From Nymphaea colorata (Eukaryota > Streptophyta > Magnoliopsida > Nymphaeales > Nymphaeaceae): a stretch of DNA of 64,000 nucleotides. Numbering within the stretch: position 1 is the first letter of the stretch; the number at the start of each line of letters is the position of its first letter. Made by a program: the position numbers and the translations under genes. The stretch covers positions 7,230,713 to 7,294,712 of the forward strand of contig NC_045142.1 of NCBI RefSeq assembly GCF_008831285.2, written 5' to 3'. Shown in pieces: positions 23,343 to 36,400 of this stretch. Under the pieces are notes generated by a model. It made no database searches. It was not told the DNA's origin and saw nothing but the letters and a program-made list of their open reading frames with translations.

Positions 23343-26300
23343 CTAGTCACTGCAATGCAATTCATAAAGCCTAGCACACAAGATGTAATAAAGGAAATTG
23401 AGCCCTCCCAACCCCGCCAGCATCCAGTAGACGTTGTCTACACGTCCTCTGTTGATGTCATCAGTCAGCCATGGCGTAGCATTCTGCAGTGCATGAACAA
23501 CAGTCGTACTCAAATAATATCCGATCCCAAGAGACAACAAGGACACTGACGCGCCGAGGTTCTTGAGGGAAGCCGGAAATTCTTGGTAGTACAGGTTCAC
23601 TAGGTTAGGAACATAGAAAGCCGAGCCTACTCCAAAGATCACCAGCGGCAAAACCAGCCAAAGGGCTGAGATTGGAACAACGGCATCAAGGTGGTCACCG
23701 GGAAAGGCAAGACCACGTTGGTGCATTACCTGAATCCTTCTTCGTTCAACCCAGGCCATGGCGGCCAAGCCAATGATGGCTAGCACATGTCCCATGCCTA
23801 TCTTGTGAAGAAGCGTGAACGGCCGCCGAAGCAGCGACCTGGAGAACGGATAAAGAAATCTATCCATGAGTGGTAGGGAGATGGCCATGCTGATGTAGGA
23901 GAAGACTTTGAAAGAAGCTGCCGGAATCTTGAAGCTTGAGCCCAGACTGCGGTCCATGGCGAGAGACTGCAGAATGGTGAGATTGATCTGAACGGCAATG
24001 GCGGTGTTGAGGTAGATTCCGGTGGACCATAGAGGAAACAGCCGGATCAGAGTCTTGAGGTCTTCCACTTCTTGGACGGTGCATAGTCTCCAGCGCTTCG
24101 CTATGGAGCCGTCCAAGTGGGTGTCACCAACCGTTATGAGAGAAGCCTTGTTCAGGAAACTGTAGAGGAAAACGGAAGTTGCTATTGAAGATTTAGGCAT
24201 ATTTTTGGGCAGAACAATTTCAACATGAATAAAAAAAAAAATATGATAATAATGCCATTCTTTCAAACAAGAGCTGCCACACTTGCATTAGGATAATTTA
24301 AATTAAAGAACCAAGAGCAAGAAAGAGATACCCTGAAGAGCGGAAACCCCACCCCCCTTTTCCCATACCTCTCCCCCCTTTTTCATACCTTTTAGGTTGA
24401 CATAAGTGAGGAAGGTGACAAGAAGAAAGAGTTACTAAATATGCTCTATTATGTTGGATAAAGGGGAAATTTTATAAAACCCACTTAAAAGAATTGGCAA
24501 TAAGCGACAGACACTTAACATTTTCATACTGTTAAAACAAATCCAACACAAAATTATTTTTGAAAATTTAATTTTTTAATTAGCAAAAAATCCTTTTTCC
24601 GTTCAAAGTTACTTAGTACAATTACGGTTTGACTTAATCACATAATTATTTTAATTAGTTATTTAGACATAAGTAATCATTCATTAATAATATTAGATAA
24701 GTAGAAATTTAAACGAATTAACCATTGAGCTTACAAATTGTCTGTACTAAAGGTACTTTAATCTTTTTGATTAAGTGAAGTTAGTAATAAGTTACGGTCA
24801 GTAGGCAAGTGATTGGTTTTCAATTAATAATACAAAAGTTAGACGTCTTAGTAATAATATGAAAAACTTAAGTTAGCATTTTGATAACACCTTTAGAAAG
24901 TGTCGTTTTGCAAAATTGTTTTGAATACGGGTGACACTCTCGAGACGATATTTTCTAAAAAAAAAAAAAATGGACGGTCCCGATTGTTCACTCCCTTTTG
25001 AAAATGTTATTTTATCAATGTTTTGACTGTAAACAATGTTTTGGATGGAAACCCAAATTCTGCCTCCATTTAACTGTGTCATCCAAGAACAGCCTAAGTG
25101 TATGTGGCAACTCCATTAATTTTCAAGTTTCTTTAAATGAAAAGTTATTAATAGTTAATCTTGATGTAAAAGTTTACCTTGGCAGGGAATGCCTTATGCC
25201 TGGAAGGGTGAAACACAACCGAGCAGCAAAGTGGCTCACGATAAATGAGTTTGAGTTTTGAATCTTTGCGGACGCTGTTATGTTCTACTAAAAAATGATT
25301 TTTCCCCTTAAGGTGAACGCCATTTAACGGAACTGCAATAGTGCCTGGGCTCCTGATTGATGACTGGAAGTATACCTGAAGCTTGAAGTCAATTCTGAAT
25401 GTTTGCCACTGCCATGATAGTAGTCCTCTTCCTTCACTGACAATCTGAGCTTAGTTTTCCGAGTCGCACAGACCACAACGCGAGCCAAGTTGATGAAAGG
25501 ACTGCCTTCCGGTCTCGTGTCCCTGCAGCACCACTTGGCCGGAACAAACAGCGCCAGACAAAGGGCGCTCAGCACTGCACACAGTCCATAGCCCCAGTTC
25601 CAACCCACGTTGTCCATGACGTAAACGGTCACCAATGACGGAACAAGCGTCGAGACTGTGGTCGTGAGGAAATAGTAACTAGCAAACCTTTCCTGCTCCT
25701 CCTTCCTGTCAAACTGGTTCGAGCCCATTGTAACGTAGGTGAAGCTGGTCCCTGCTGTGCCCAGGGTGGTGACGCTGAAGGCCAAGCACAGGAACGCAAA
25801 CTGGGTCCGCGTGGGGGGTTGGCACGAGCCCAGTTGGTGGTTGCACGAAGGTGGTGCCATGGATGGAAGCGATGCTGCCAATGCTAACATCAAAGTCCCC
25901 TGAAGGTCATCGGGAAAGTATGTGGGTATGTATGTAATTAGATAGGAATTATTTGTGCTGCTTTTATGAAGAATATTTCATCTTGCTATTCAATAAGAGG
26001 GTCAAAGCCTTCACCCTTCTCCCTATTCCTTCAGGACACCCCGCTTGTTTTGGGTGTTTCGAGGTGATGCTATTGTACTTTAACTTAAATATTGGTTATC
26101 AATTTTTGCGACACACAAAGTTTTGTTGACACCATGATGATTCGGAATGAACATTAGCCACTCACTGGCCCCCACCTAATCCATTATGCCAGCTCCCTCT
26201 AGGATTTGTGTTGCCTTTATTAGGCAGATATTGTGCTCAATTATATATATAGATCACAGCTCAAATTCAATTTGAACTCAAGATCTTGCATAAAACTCGT

Positions 26301-28635
26301 CTCATAATCCGGTAAGTGGTTTGCATAAGTTGCGACAACCTGATTATTATGAAAGTTATTATTTTTTGTGAAAATACATATACTTGAAGGTCTTTTAGTA
26401 GTGGGAACAGCAATCAAATTATTATACAAATGCAGATATATGTAAGACAATAACGTAGTGTTCCACAAACTACAAAAGAGTTTGTTATTGTTTTCATTAT
26501 CAAACAGCCTTTTGTAATATGACAAAAGGTATTGAATTGTTTTCATTATCAGGTATTGAATTGTTTTCATTATCAAACAGCCTTTTGTAATATGACAAAA
26601 GGTATTGAAGGGAGAACATCTGTCATGCAAGTTAATTCTAAAGGAACCGACTCTACTTTAGAAACATGTTATGTGACAAATGAATTAGCAAAACATTTTC
26701 TGCGTATCATTGACACTGAGGTTAGTCCAGGCCTAGGTTACAAAAGTCAAGCATGTGCAACTAGAGGTCAACTCATTTTAAACAACATATGGATGGATAT
26801 CGAGCTAAGTTTATTAACCATTCGACTTCAATTTTGGCTTGAACTTGACTCGTTTAACATATGAATGGATATCGAGCTGAGTTTATTAAAGTTGATTACT
26901 GGTGGAGCTTGAGGCAGGCGAGCTTGAGTAACTAGATTCATTATGCAGCCCTATCAAAAGCGTAGGTGTTCACGACAATGAACAATCTGCTACCCACGAA
27001 CTGTTCATTTGAGGAGCCCATATTTTAACTCTAGTTTTAAGATAGGCCTCACATCTCTAATTACTTAATTCCGGCTTTTCTTTTTGTTGAAATTTCTAAA
27101 AGACTGTTTTCTAGTACCGTTTTTTTAAGTTAAAAAGGGCGTTTGTATGACAACCAAAAACCACAATTTGGAGGCAAAACCTGCTTTTATCTCCAAAACC
27201 AAATATTCAGAGAAAACTCGGTTATGATAAAATCTGGTTCTATTAAAAGCACCCATGGCCCTTCGAAGATCATTCAAAATCTAGTTTGCGGATGCGCCAC
27301 AGAAGCAAATAAACAAGTTTATAGAACTGATTAAAAATCTTGGTTTTCATAAAACTAAGTTTTTAGTGAATGGAGTTAGACAAGGGTGTCATCCAAACTC
27401 CCCTCTGTTTCATTCTCACACCAAAGATTTCTCTTTTTTGCCCATGAAAAATGAAAGCCTCTTGGTCAATTCATGGTGCAAACGGACACTTCAGATTTAA
27501 TGGCAGCATAAATAAATGTCCAGGTCTTAAATTTCTGACCGTTGCTCATGAAAGCAAGGTCGCATATGACATGTCCAATCGCAAATAGAAAGCACACTAT
27601 CTTTCAAAACCATCCAATCCGACGATGGTTATATGCATCCCTGGTGTACCCATTATAGTGTAGAATGACCATAATTTCCTCCATAAGTAAAAAGGAAATC
27701 TTTTGGTGTAGCAATAGGATGGTGCACTCAACTCACTCTACATCTAATCGACCACTTCCATCAAGTGTCTTCCCTCACCCGTTGAAAGAAACAAAATATT
27801 ATTTGAGAAACGACTTCTATTCTGAATGATACGAGTTTCACTGGGGGGAAGCAGCAGGATTCTGGTCTACCAAGGGTGCCTCTCGGGCAGGGAAGTTCCT
27901 CAGGGGTAAAAGTTTCTACTGTTTAGCATAGTTATGACCACGATCCAACCAACGTTATTATATCAAGTAAAAATTTACTGGGCAAGCAGTTTAGAAGCTC
28001 AAATGAGGTGAAGAAGCCAGCGATCGATCAAGAAGAACGCATAAAAATCGGAGAAAAATACATACCAAAAAGGAGATGAACGTGAAGACAGAAATGGTTA
28101 AGAAGCAGCCCAGGTAGGAATCACAGAGGACGGCGCCTGCCACCGGAGACAGGCACGTGACAGAGTTGATTATATTGGTGATCTGCGATGCGCGGATGTT
28201 GCTGATGTTGAACCGGCGGACAAGGAACTGCAATAGGTTTATGGTTACTCCACAAGAGGCAATCGTGGAAGCCAATGAACTCCCTGCAATACAACAACAC
28301 CAACAACATTTACCTTTCATTTAATTGTTTCCTCGTGATGCTGAACTCCTAGTTCACAAGGAGAAGGGGTGAATTGTCCCTAAAAATAGCATCGTTCCTA
28401 GCCATGCATCCAGAGTTCTCACCAGAAGACACACACAAGCATAATACTTTCCCTGCAAAAAGTTCAAGTGAGTGTTACCCAGAATAAAAGGGGCTGTTAC
28501 CCATCCGCCACCATTCTTAGGACTGGTCTGCCCGACTTTCTCGTTTGGCATTTCAGTGGCAAGGGCTGGTACCAGACCGCCTTCTTCCTCTAGGGAAGCC
28601 ATTTCTTGTTCAATGTTTTCTGTCTCCTTCTCCAT
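23343..28635 (-). CDS. Gene C: NPF2 (NAXT-type) nitrate-excretion-like transporter, 571 aa
   Basis: Exons are 28479-28635, 28066-28283, 25376-25899 and 23343-24159, giving 571 codons plus stop with consistent phases (1, 0, 2). Residues 1-44 are a soluble N-terminus and GGGWVTAPFIL ends exon 1. DSYLG is at 107-111. Exon 3 (residues 126-299) carries ANQFD-like and DNVGWNWGYG motifs plus the start of the long central loop. Exon 4 holds the LKTLIRLFPLWSTG, MDRSLGSSFKIPAAS, YYQEFPASLKN and WLTDDINRGRVDNVYWML signatures typical of NPF2.1-2.7 proteins. Known members move nitrate, often outward, across root plasma membranes; the substrate here is inferred. ExxER is replaced by SLAST at 55-59. An in-frame ATG at 28707 would add 24 residues, but 28635 matches the other copies. 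Intron 1 has about 95 extra bp, and the shared promoter block is absent. Confidence 0.92.
26491..26610. repeat. 73-bp tandem repeat in intron 2 of gene C
   Basis: 'caaacagccttttgtaatat' occurs at 26501 and 26574, and inside it 'ggtattgaattgttttcatt' is repeated at 24-bp spacing. Confidence 0.8.
27137..27403. mobile_element. MITE-like element in intron 2 of gene C, both ends present
   Basis: The ends are imperfect inverted repeats: GGGCGTTTGTATGACAACC on the left and, on the opposite strand, GGGAGTTTGGATGACACCC on the right. At about 267 bp and with no coding capacity it fits a non-autonomous DNA element. The superfamily is unclear because no clean target duplication is visible. Confidence 0.55.
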
Positions 28636-30999
28636 TTTTTTTGTGCGCGTTTCGGGGATGGCTTTTGCCAACCAAAAAAGCTGATTACATGCACAATCTT
28701 TGTGCACCTTCGCATCATCAAGAGAGATGGGTGCTTAACACCTAAACAGAGATGGTGCTTAACACCCAAACAGACATGGGTGCTTGACACCTATCTATCC
28801 CTTGACGTGAGCCAAGAGAACACACGTCGTGTCACCGGGAACTGTGCCCAGTGCACGTAACCACCTCTCACCAAGGTTGTGTCGGGCAGTTCTCCTTCCA
28901 CAGAAGAACGACACAGTGTGTTCCGACGGGCCGGGTTCGGGCTTGACCCGGCCCGGTTATAATAAAATAAAATATTTTTAAAATTATAAAATAATTTTTT
29001 TAAATATATATATTTGTTATTAATAAATATATATTATTAAAACAAAAAAATTTAAAAATATATTTTTAATTTTTAACGGACTTAATCGGGTCGAGCCTGG
29101 GCTAGTTTGGAGTATTGATTTCAGAATTGAAAATGACATATTTGATAAAACATCAATTAAAATTTCATAATTAATGAATTAAAAACATCTGCCTTAAAGG
29201 GAGATGAAAAAAATTCTAAAATTTTGGAATCGTATTTTTAACTCCTAAGGCTGAAGTTATAGAATTCTAGAATTAAAATTCTCATTTTTTATGAAATGAG
29301 AATTGTGTTATCAAACAAAAAAAATTTTGATTCTAGAATTATATGATTCTGCCATGGGGTGAAATTATGACTGAATTAATTAATTAACATCAACTCTCAT
29401 GTTTGACAAAAAAGATAGAATAATGGTCTTATTCTTAGGTATTTTTATCACATAATAAATGACAAACATGTTATCGACATTCCCTAAGGCATGAGTATTT
29501 TCTGCACAACCAAAACGCGGGATGCAATATTCATTTTTGGAAAATCTGAAAAGCCTACGATTGAGATGTGTATGCTTTGCAGATTGACTATCATGGATGT
29601 CATTTCAATATTATTGACATTTAGTGCGCACCATTCAGCACCACTCAACGTTAGTGCTGCCCACCAATAATCGCAAGTGGCGAACAGCTTTTAGTTTAAA
29701 ATTAGTTAAAACTCAGTGTGTGTGGCACTCTTGAATCGGTCATTGGATCAAATCAATGTGCCCCAAATATTGGCAGTAAGAACACTCACGGAGTGTCCAA
29801 CGAAATTTGGAGCAGGTTCTCTCAAGGAACTGTATCTCCAACTAGAACTATAGTTTGCAAATCATCATCAAACCTCTTCAATTGTTCACTTTGCCTAATA
29901 ATCATGCGCAGATTGGGTTGAAGCCAGAGCTGAACACAATTCTTGTACTGTGCAAGATAAGAAACTACTATGCAACAAGACTCTAATGGCTTCTTGAAGG
30001 TGATAAAACAATAGATCCTTTGCCCAAACATATGTCAAAGGTCATTTCAAAGCACATGGCACGCATCATAAAGAAAAAAGGCCACGATTGAGTCTACTAT
30101 GCTTCGGCACTGCTTCTACATCGTGAAGTTAAAAGGGCAGTCTTCCACCTGACAGCAAAAGTGGCTCTACCAGTGAGAGATTCTATGAATGCTTCTATTC
30201 TATACATTGAGATCTCAGTGGTGGACGGGGAACATATTCAAGAGTGTAAACAAATCTCTCCTTTTGGTCTTATCTTTGAGATAATGTTTCATGCGCACAT
30301 GTTGGTGTTAGGAAAGGATAGACAATAGTGCAAATAACAGGGTAAGTTAAAAAAAAAGAAAAGAATTGAACACCTTTTTTTTTTAGGTGGAAGGAGAGGA
30401 GGACTTATTGGTGGAGGTGGTGGTGCGGTTGCAGATATCAGACAATAGCACTGAGCTCGGGTCATAAATCGGAGATATTTTTAATGTCTCTTTTAAGTTC
30501 TTTAAGAACATGTTAATGTTACATGAATATGCCTCAAAATTAAAGTAAATTCATGTAACACTTGTTCACATGTTTCATGAATCTACTCCAATTTTGAGGC
30601 AGATTTATGAAATACTTATACAGCGTTTGTCGTATCAAATGACCCCTTAAGGGCAAGTTCTTATCATATTCATAATTGTCAGTTGTTAAGTTAGTGAAGA
30701 GTATCATTTGGCTGGCTAAAAGCACTGACATTTTGAGAACACTTTCAGTACAATACCTGAATTAATTCTAAGCAACATAAACATAATTAGATTTTCAGTA
30801 TTGCAAAAATGAATGCATCAATTGCCCTTAGAACTTCTGAATTATTTATTTTGAGTGGACTTAATTCAGTTTAACTGGTTACAATTACCTAATCAGCTTG
30901 AATAAGTGATACCTAATTGATCAATTTCGATTAGAGAAGTCTCGAAATTGAGTACTCTTAAAGCAAAAGCTTTGTGGTCGCAATACATTTTCCACTTTT
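28636..30999. other. Upstream region of gene C, unrelated to the other copies
   Basis: Similarity to the A, B and D leaders stops about 40 bp before the ATG. Beyond lie a 24/25-bp triple repeat, a GGCCGGGTTCGGGC dispersed repeat (about 28925-29110) and AT-rich sequence. Frames near 29718-29921 hint at decayed retroelement coding but match no motif well enough to name. Confidence 0.45.
28726..28796. repeat. 24/25-bp tandem repeat, three copies, in the gene C upstream region
   Basis: The unit 'gatgggtgcttaacacctaa' starts at 28726 and 28751, with a third diverged copy at 28775. Confidence 0.85.
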
Positions 31000-33492
31000 T
31001 ATTAATAACCAGAGTGATGGAGCCTGCTTTGGAGTAGGTCCACTATGGTTTGGACTAGGCCCTCACAAGGATGCAATGGTAGAGCGAGAGAGAGAGAGAG
31101 AGAGAGAAAGTACGAACAGTGGTAGGGACATTGTTGCTTAGGAGAACTCCGCCTGGGTTGCGAAGAACCACCGTCTTTATGACGTGGAGAGCTAGACATT
31201 GGAGAGCCTTCATGGTAGGCGACTTTACTGCTCCAAGAAGAGCTTGTGGTTGTTGTAGTACTATCATCCATGATGTGTTTTGAAGGAGAAAGGCAATGAA
31301 GAGTGTGTGCGGTCTTCTTCAAGCCCTTGAGATGGCAGGGAGGATGGACCGTCTCTAGCTATCTTTGGAATTGACAGACAGAGAAAGAAAGGAACAAAAA
31401 GCCAGAATCTTTGCGGAGAAAGAGAAAAAAAAAAAAACTTTTTTTCATTCTTCATCCATTACTTGCTCCAAATAAGCTTACTAATTGGTTTTTTTTATAA
31501 CTAAGCATAAATAATTCTAAATTTAAATAGCAGGAAAAATTCAAATTGCAAGTAACAAATGAAATTTAAGAAAATTTCCTAAAATCTTGCTCTATGGCAA
31601 CAAATAGGAAAGAGGCATGCACTATTTTGTCTAACTTTATATGGCCCTTCATTGTGTGGTCCCCACCTTGGGCTCCTCTTCCTTCCACGTGCCCATGATG
31701 TAACCTGTATTGGAAAAGTCAAAGTAGTAATTTGATGAAGCCAATTGACCGCACTGCCCACCACCTTTATTAGTTTTACGTTAGTATCCAAAAGCCTGCC
31801 TTGAAAGTTTAGATGATATGGTGCGCATTTTAATAAAGCCCCACAACTTTGGCTTTTCAAAATGTATTCTTTACCTTTTCACATGCATGAATTTGCCATT
31901 CTTGTGTGGGAATCATTTCCACTACCACCATTTAAGGCCTTGTCCTTGATGACTAGATTCACTTGTCTTTTTGCTTTTGCTGTTTGTTAACAGAACCAGC
32001 CATGAAATGAAATGGTATGGTGCATGTGGACAAATGTCCCTTTAGATGAGTCACCAAAAGCATCAACTGGTTCGGGCTCAAACAAAAGGCACCGGCCCAG
32101 GTGGGCCCCAGTCTGATAAGATTTTTTTTAATACTAATTTTATTGATTTTTATATATAATTATAATATTTTATTATAATTAATTATATATATATTATTTT
32201 ATATTAAAAATAATATTTTTAAATTTTAGTGAAGGGAAGACGCTTCTACCTTTACTTCACTATTTCTTTTCACTCACTCAAATCTCTTCCCTCCGCCATG
32301 ATTGCTAGGGACCTTGTTAAAACTCCCTTTGTACGCTACTTTTGCATTGTGATGAAAAAAAACATCTAAAGTTAATTTTAAGTAACGTACAGTTTGTATA
32401 TTAATGAACAACCTTGCCATGAGTGGCAGACATGCTATTTACAAACTCAATATCTTCTCAATATTGCTTTTCAAATAAAGAGTCCTGAACCTTTTTTTTT
32501 TAGAGAGATTAGCTATGGTTAGATGCAGGAGCGGAACCAATAGGGGGCTGCCAGGGCCCTGGCCCGTGCTTGAATTTTTTTTAAAGTCATGCCTAATTTT
32601 ATAAAAAATCACTTATCTTATATAAAAATTTTAAAAAATTATATTTCAGTTTCTATCAAAATTTTGAAACTATAATTCGACCGCCTTTATAAAAAAATTC
32701 ATGTATCCTTTCCTAATTAGATGAATCAGTATTCCTACCCATTTTTGTTGAGAGATTATTCACTCTCGCTAAATTAGACTCCCCGTATCTTCCAACATAA
32801 AGAAGTCAAGCCTCAGCCTAGCCTAGATGCAAGTTTAGTTAATGACAAATGTATTCTTTCTTCAAAAAAAAAAAAAACTTTTGGTACCATAAAAATGGAA
32901 ATTAAAAAAAATGATATGACTACAAAGAACATGCTTTTTAAAAAAATTACAAAAACATCCCCCTTTTTTTACTAAGTAAGTAAAATAATAATAATAATTA
33001 TTTTACAACCAACTGCATGCGGCTAAACACCCTTTTCACGACTGTACAATGATCTTTCAAATTTTGTTTCATTTCATATCCATATTATTCTTAGGAACCG
33101 TGACATCTTATTGTTAGGAACCATGAGATCGAGTTTTCTGAACGTGCATGCAACACATATGCACTAAAAAAAGAAAGAAAAGAGTTTGGGCCATTTTTTT
33201 TACAAAGGTAGTATATTTTAGATATTTAACATTTTTATAATTTTCTAATTATCCTTCTAAAAGCCTCCCACTTCGATGTTAAAAAATCGAAATAAATTTG
33301 TGAAATTTTCATTTCTTGCGAGTTTTTCAAAATCTTGCGATTATTTCCCTGTTTTTCATTTTATTTGATTTGTTCATAAATGTGAAAATCTCACAATATC
33401 TGTGACACTGATTCGACGTGTATAATATATTACTATCCTTTATTTTCATATTACACGTAGCTGGTGGAAATTGATTGACAAGCACCACATGG
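31000..33492. other. 3' flank of gene D
   Basis: Aligns in blocks with the 3' flanks of B and C. It contains a (GA)n tract (about 31083-31107), a GGCCC-rich dispersed repeat (about 32060-32230) and a 'ggagcggaaccaatag...gggccctggccc' repeat with AT-rich tail (about 32525-32720). Small open frames are not conserved. Confidence 0.5.
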
Positions 33493-36400
33493 CTAGCCAC
33501 TGCTCTTCAATTCGTAAAGCTTAGCACACAAGACGTAGTAAAGGAAATTGAGCGCTCCCAATGCCACAAGCAACCAGTAGACGTTGTCTACACGTCCTCT
33601 GTCGATATCATCAGTCAGCCATGGCGTCGCCTTCTGCACTGCGTGAACCAAGGTTGTGCTCAAATAATATCCGATCCCAACAGCCAACGAGGACATTGAC
33701 GTGCCGACGTTCTTGAGGGAAGCCGGAAATTCTTGGTAGTACAAGTTCACTTGGTTAGGAATATAGAAAGCCGAGCCTACTCCAAGGATCACCAGCGGCA
33801 AGACCAGCCAAAGGGCTGAGATTGGAACAACGGCATCAAGGTGGTCGCCGGCGACGGCAAGACCACGTTGGTGGATTACCTGAAGCCTTCTTGCCTCAAC
33901 ACAGGCCATGGCGGCCAAGCCAACGATGGTTATCACATGTCCCACGCCTATCTTGTGAAGAAGGGTAAGCGGCCGTCGAACCATCAACCTGGAGAACGGA
34001 TAAAAGAATCTGTCGATGAGTGGTAGGGAGATGGCCATGCTGGCGTAGAAGAAGACTTGGAAGGAAGCTGCCGGAACCTTGAAGCTTGAGCCCAGACTGC
34101 GGTCCATGACGAGAGATTGCAGGATGGTAAGATTGGTCTGAACGGCAGTGGCGACGGTGAGGTAGATTCCGGTGGACCATAGAGGGAACAGCCGGATCAG
34201 AGGCTTGAGGTCTTCCACTTCTTGGATAGTGCATAGTCTCCAGCGCTTTGCTATGGATCCATCCAAGTGGGTGTCACCTCCCGCTATAAGAGCAGCTTTG
34301 TTGATGAAACTGTAGAGGGAAAAGAAAATTGCTATTGAAAATCTAGACATTGTTGGGCAGAACAATTTTAATACGAATCAAGAATCATGATATTAATGTC
34401 ATCCTTCCAAACAAGAGCCTGTCGCACATGCATCTGGAGAATTTAAATCATAGAAAAAGTCAATGAACGAGAAGAAAAGAAAGAGTGGAGAGACACACCG
34501 AAAGTCCCTCCCCTGCTCTTGAGTTCAAAGTTACATAGGAAAAATTAGGGTTTACCTTGAGAACTTTCTGACTCAAAATAAAAAAAAAACCACATAATTA
34601 TTTTAAATGCTTATAGAGGAAGTAACTTATTTAGATATAAATAGTCATGTATCAGTAATATTATATAAGTTACAAAATTAACACGAATTAACTATTGAAG
34701 CTTTAGAATTGTCTTCACTAAAGTTATTTTGAACCTTTTTTTGTGGCAAGTTATCAACAAGTTAGGGTCAGTAGGCAACTGATTGTTGTCTTATTAATAA
34801 TATGAAAAAATTAAAAAATTAGCAGTTGGATGATGCCCTTAAAAAGTGTCGTCTTGCAAACATTATGTCTCCTTAAAAGGTGGTTTTTTAGCTAGATTTT
34901 GAAGCTTGATTTATCGGTATGGGTGACACTCTCCAGGCTATATTTTCTGCAAAAAAAAAAAAAAAAAACCCTAGACGGGCAAGATTGTTTGCCCTTTTTT
35001 AATGTCATTCTGATCAAAACTAGGTTCATCACAAACTCAGTTTTAAGTGTCATAAAAAAACTGCCTTAAACAACATTTTGGAGGCAAACCAACATTTTGC
35101 CTCCATTTAAATATGTCATCAAAGAACGGTAAGGTACAACCCAATTAATTTTCAAATATATCTTTTTTTTTTAAATGAAAAGTTATTAATAATTTTTACT
35201 ACAAAAGTTTACTTTAGCAAAGCACATAAGTTGAAATAGTAGCAGGCACTACACTCAAGTTGAATTGTATTCCTAAGTTCACACAAGTTTCCAAACACCT
35301 CTAGATCCTGTGGATAAGAGGGAGGGGGTCAGCATCTCACTCGAGCGGCTGTGTTCTCTCCCATACATACAGGTGACTTTTGTAAGGGAGCATGTCTAGA
35401 AACAAGATGACAAAATATTATAGTCAAAATTATTTTTCCCTCTTATTGAATGCCAACAACTATCTCTCACAAATAACTATAATAGTGCCAAGGTCTCGTG
35501 AACCTGAGATTAGAAGTCAGTTGTGAATGCTTGTCACTGCCATGATAGTAGTCCTCTTCCTTCACTGACAGCCTGAGCTTAATTTTTCGAACTGCACTGA
35601 CCACAACGCGAGCCAAGTTGGTGAAAGGACTGCCTTCCGGCCTCACGTTCCTGCAGCACCACTTGGCTGGAACAAACAGCGCGAAACTAACGGCGCACAG
35701 CACTGCACAAAGTCCATAGCCCCAGTTCCATCCCACGTTGTCCATGATGTAAACGATCACCGTCGACGGTAGAAAAGTCGAGACTGTGGTCGTGAGGAAA
35801 AAGTAACTGACAAACCTTTCCTGCTCCTCCTTCCTGTCAAACTGGTCTGCGCCGATCGTAACGTAGGTGAAGCTGGTTCCTGCTGTGCCCAATGTGGTGA
35901 CGCTGAAGGCCAAGCACAGGAAGGCAAACTGGGTCGGCGTGGGGGGTTGGCACGAGCCAAGTTGGTGGCTGCACGAAGGTGGCGCCAAGGATGGAAGCGA
36001 TGCTGCCAATGCTAACATCAAAGTCCCCTGAAAGATCACCAGAAACGTATGTGGGCATGTATGCAATTAGATGAGAATTATTTTGTGCTGTCTTTATTAA
36101 TATGATGAGGGGAGGAATATTTCATCCTACTACTACCCAGCAAGCCAGCAAGAGGAGAACCGAAGTAGCCTTTGCATTTCTCCATATCTCCCAAGTGTAT
36201 TAGTCTTGCTTTGGGCGTTTCAAGATGATGCCCTCACTATGCTTTAACTTGCATATTAATACATCTTTTTTGCAGCACAAGAAGTTAATATTACGAATAT
36301 TTTAAATGAAGACTGCCAACCTACCAACATCCGTTCTATCCGTTGTGCCAAACTCCTCGAGCATTTTTGTTTATCTTTACTAGGCAAATGTTGTGCTTAA

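Noticed and set aside
28636-28707. Upstream in-frame ATG at 28707 as the true start of gene C
   Set aside because: The 24 extra residues have no counterpart in A, B or D, and 28635 matches their start position and context.
29718-29921. Plus-strand frame as a retrotransposon gag piece
   Set aside because: A vague resemblance to copia gag spacing but no diagnostic motif; too weak to annotate.
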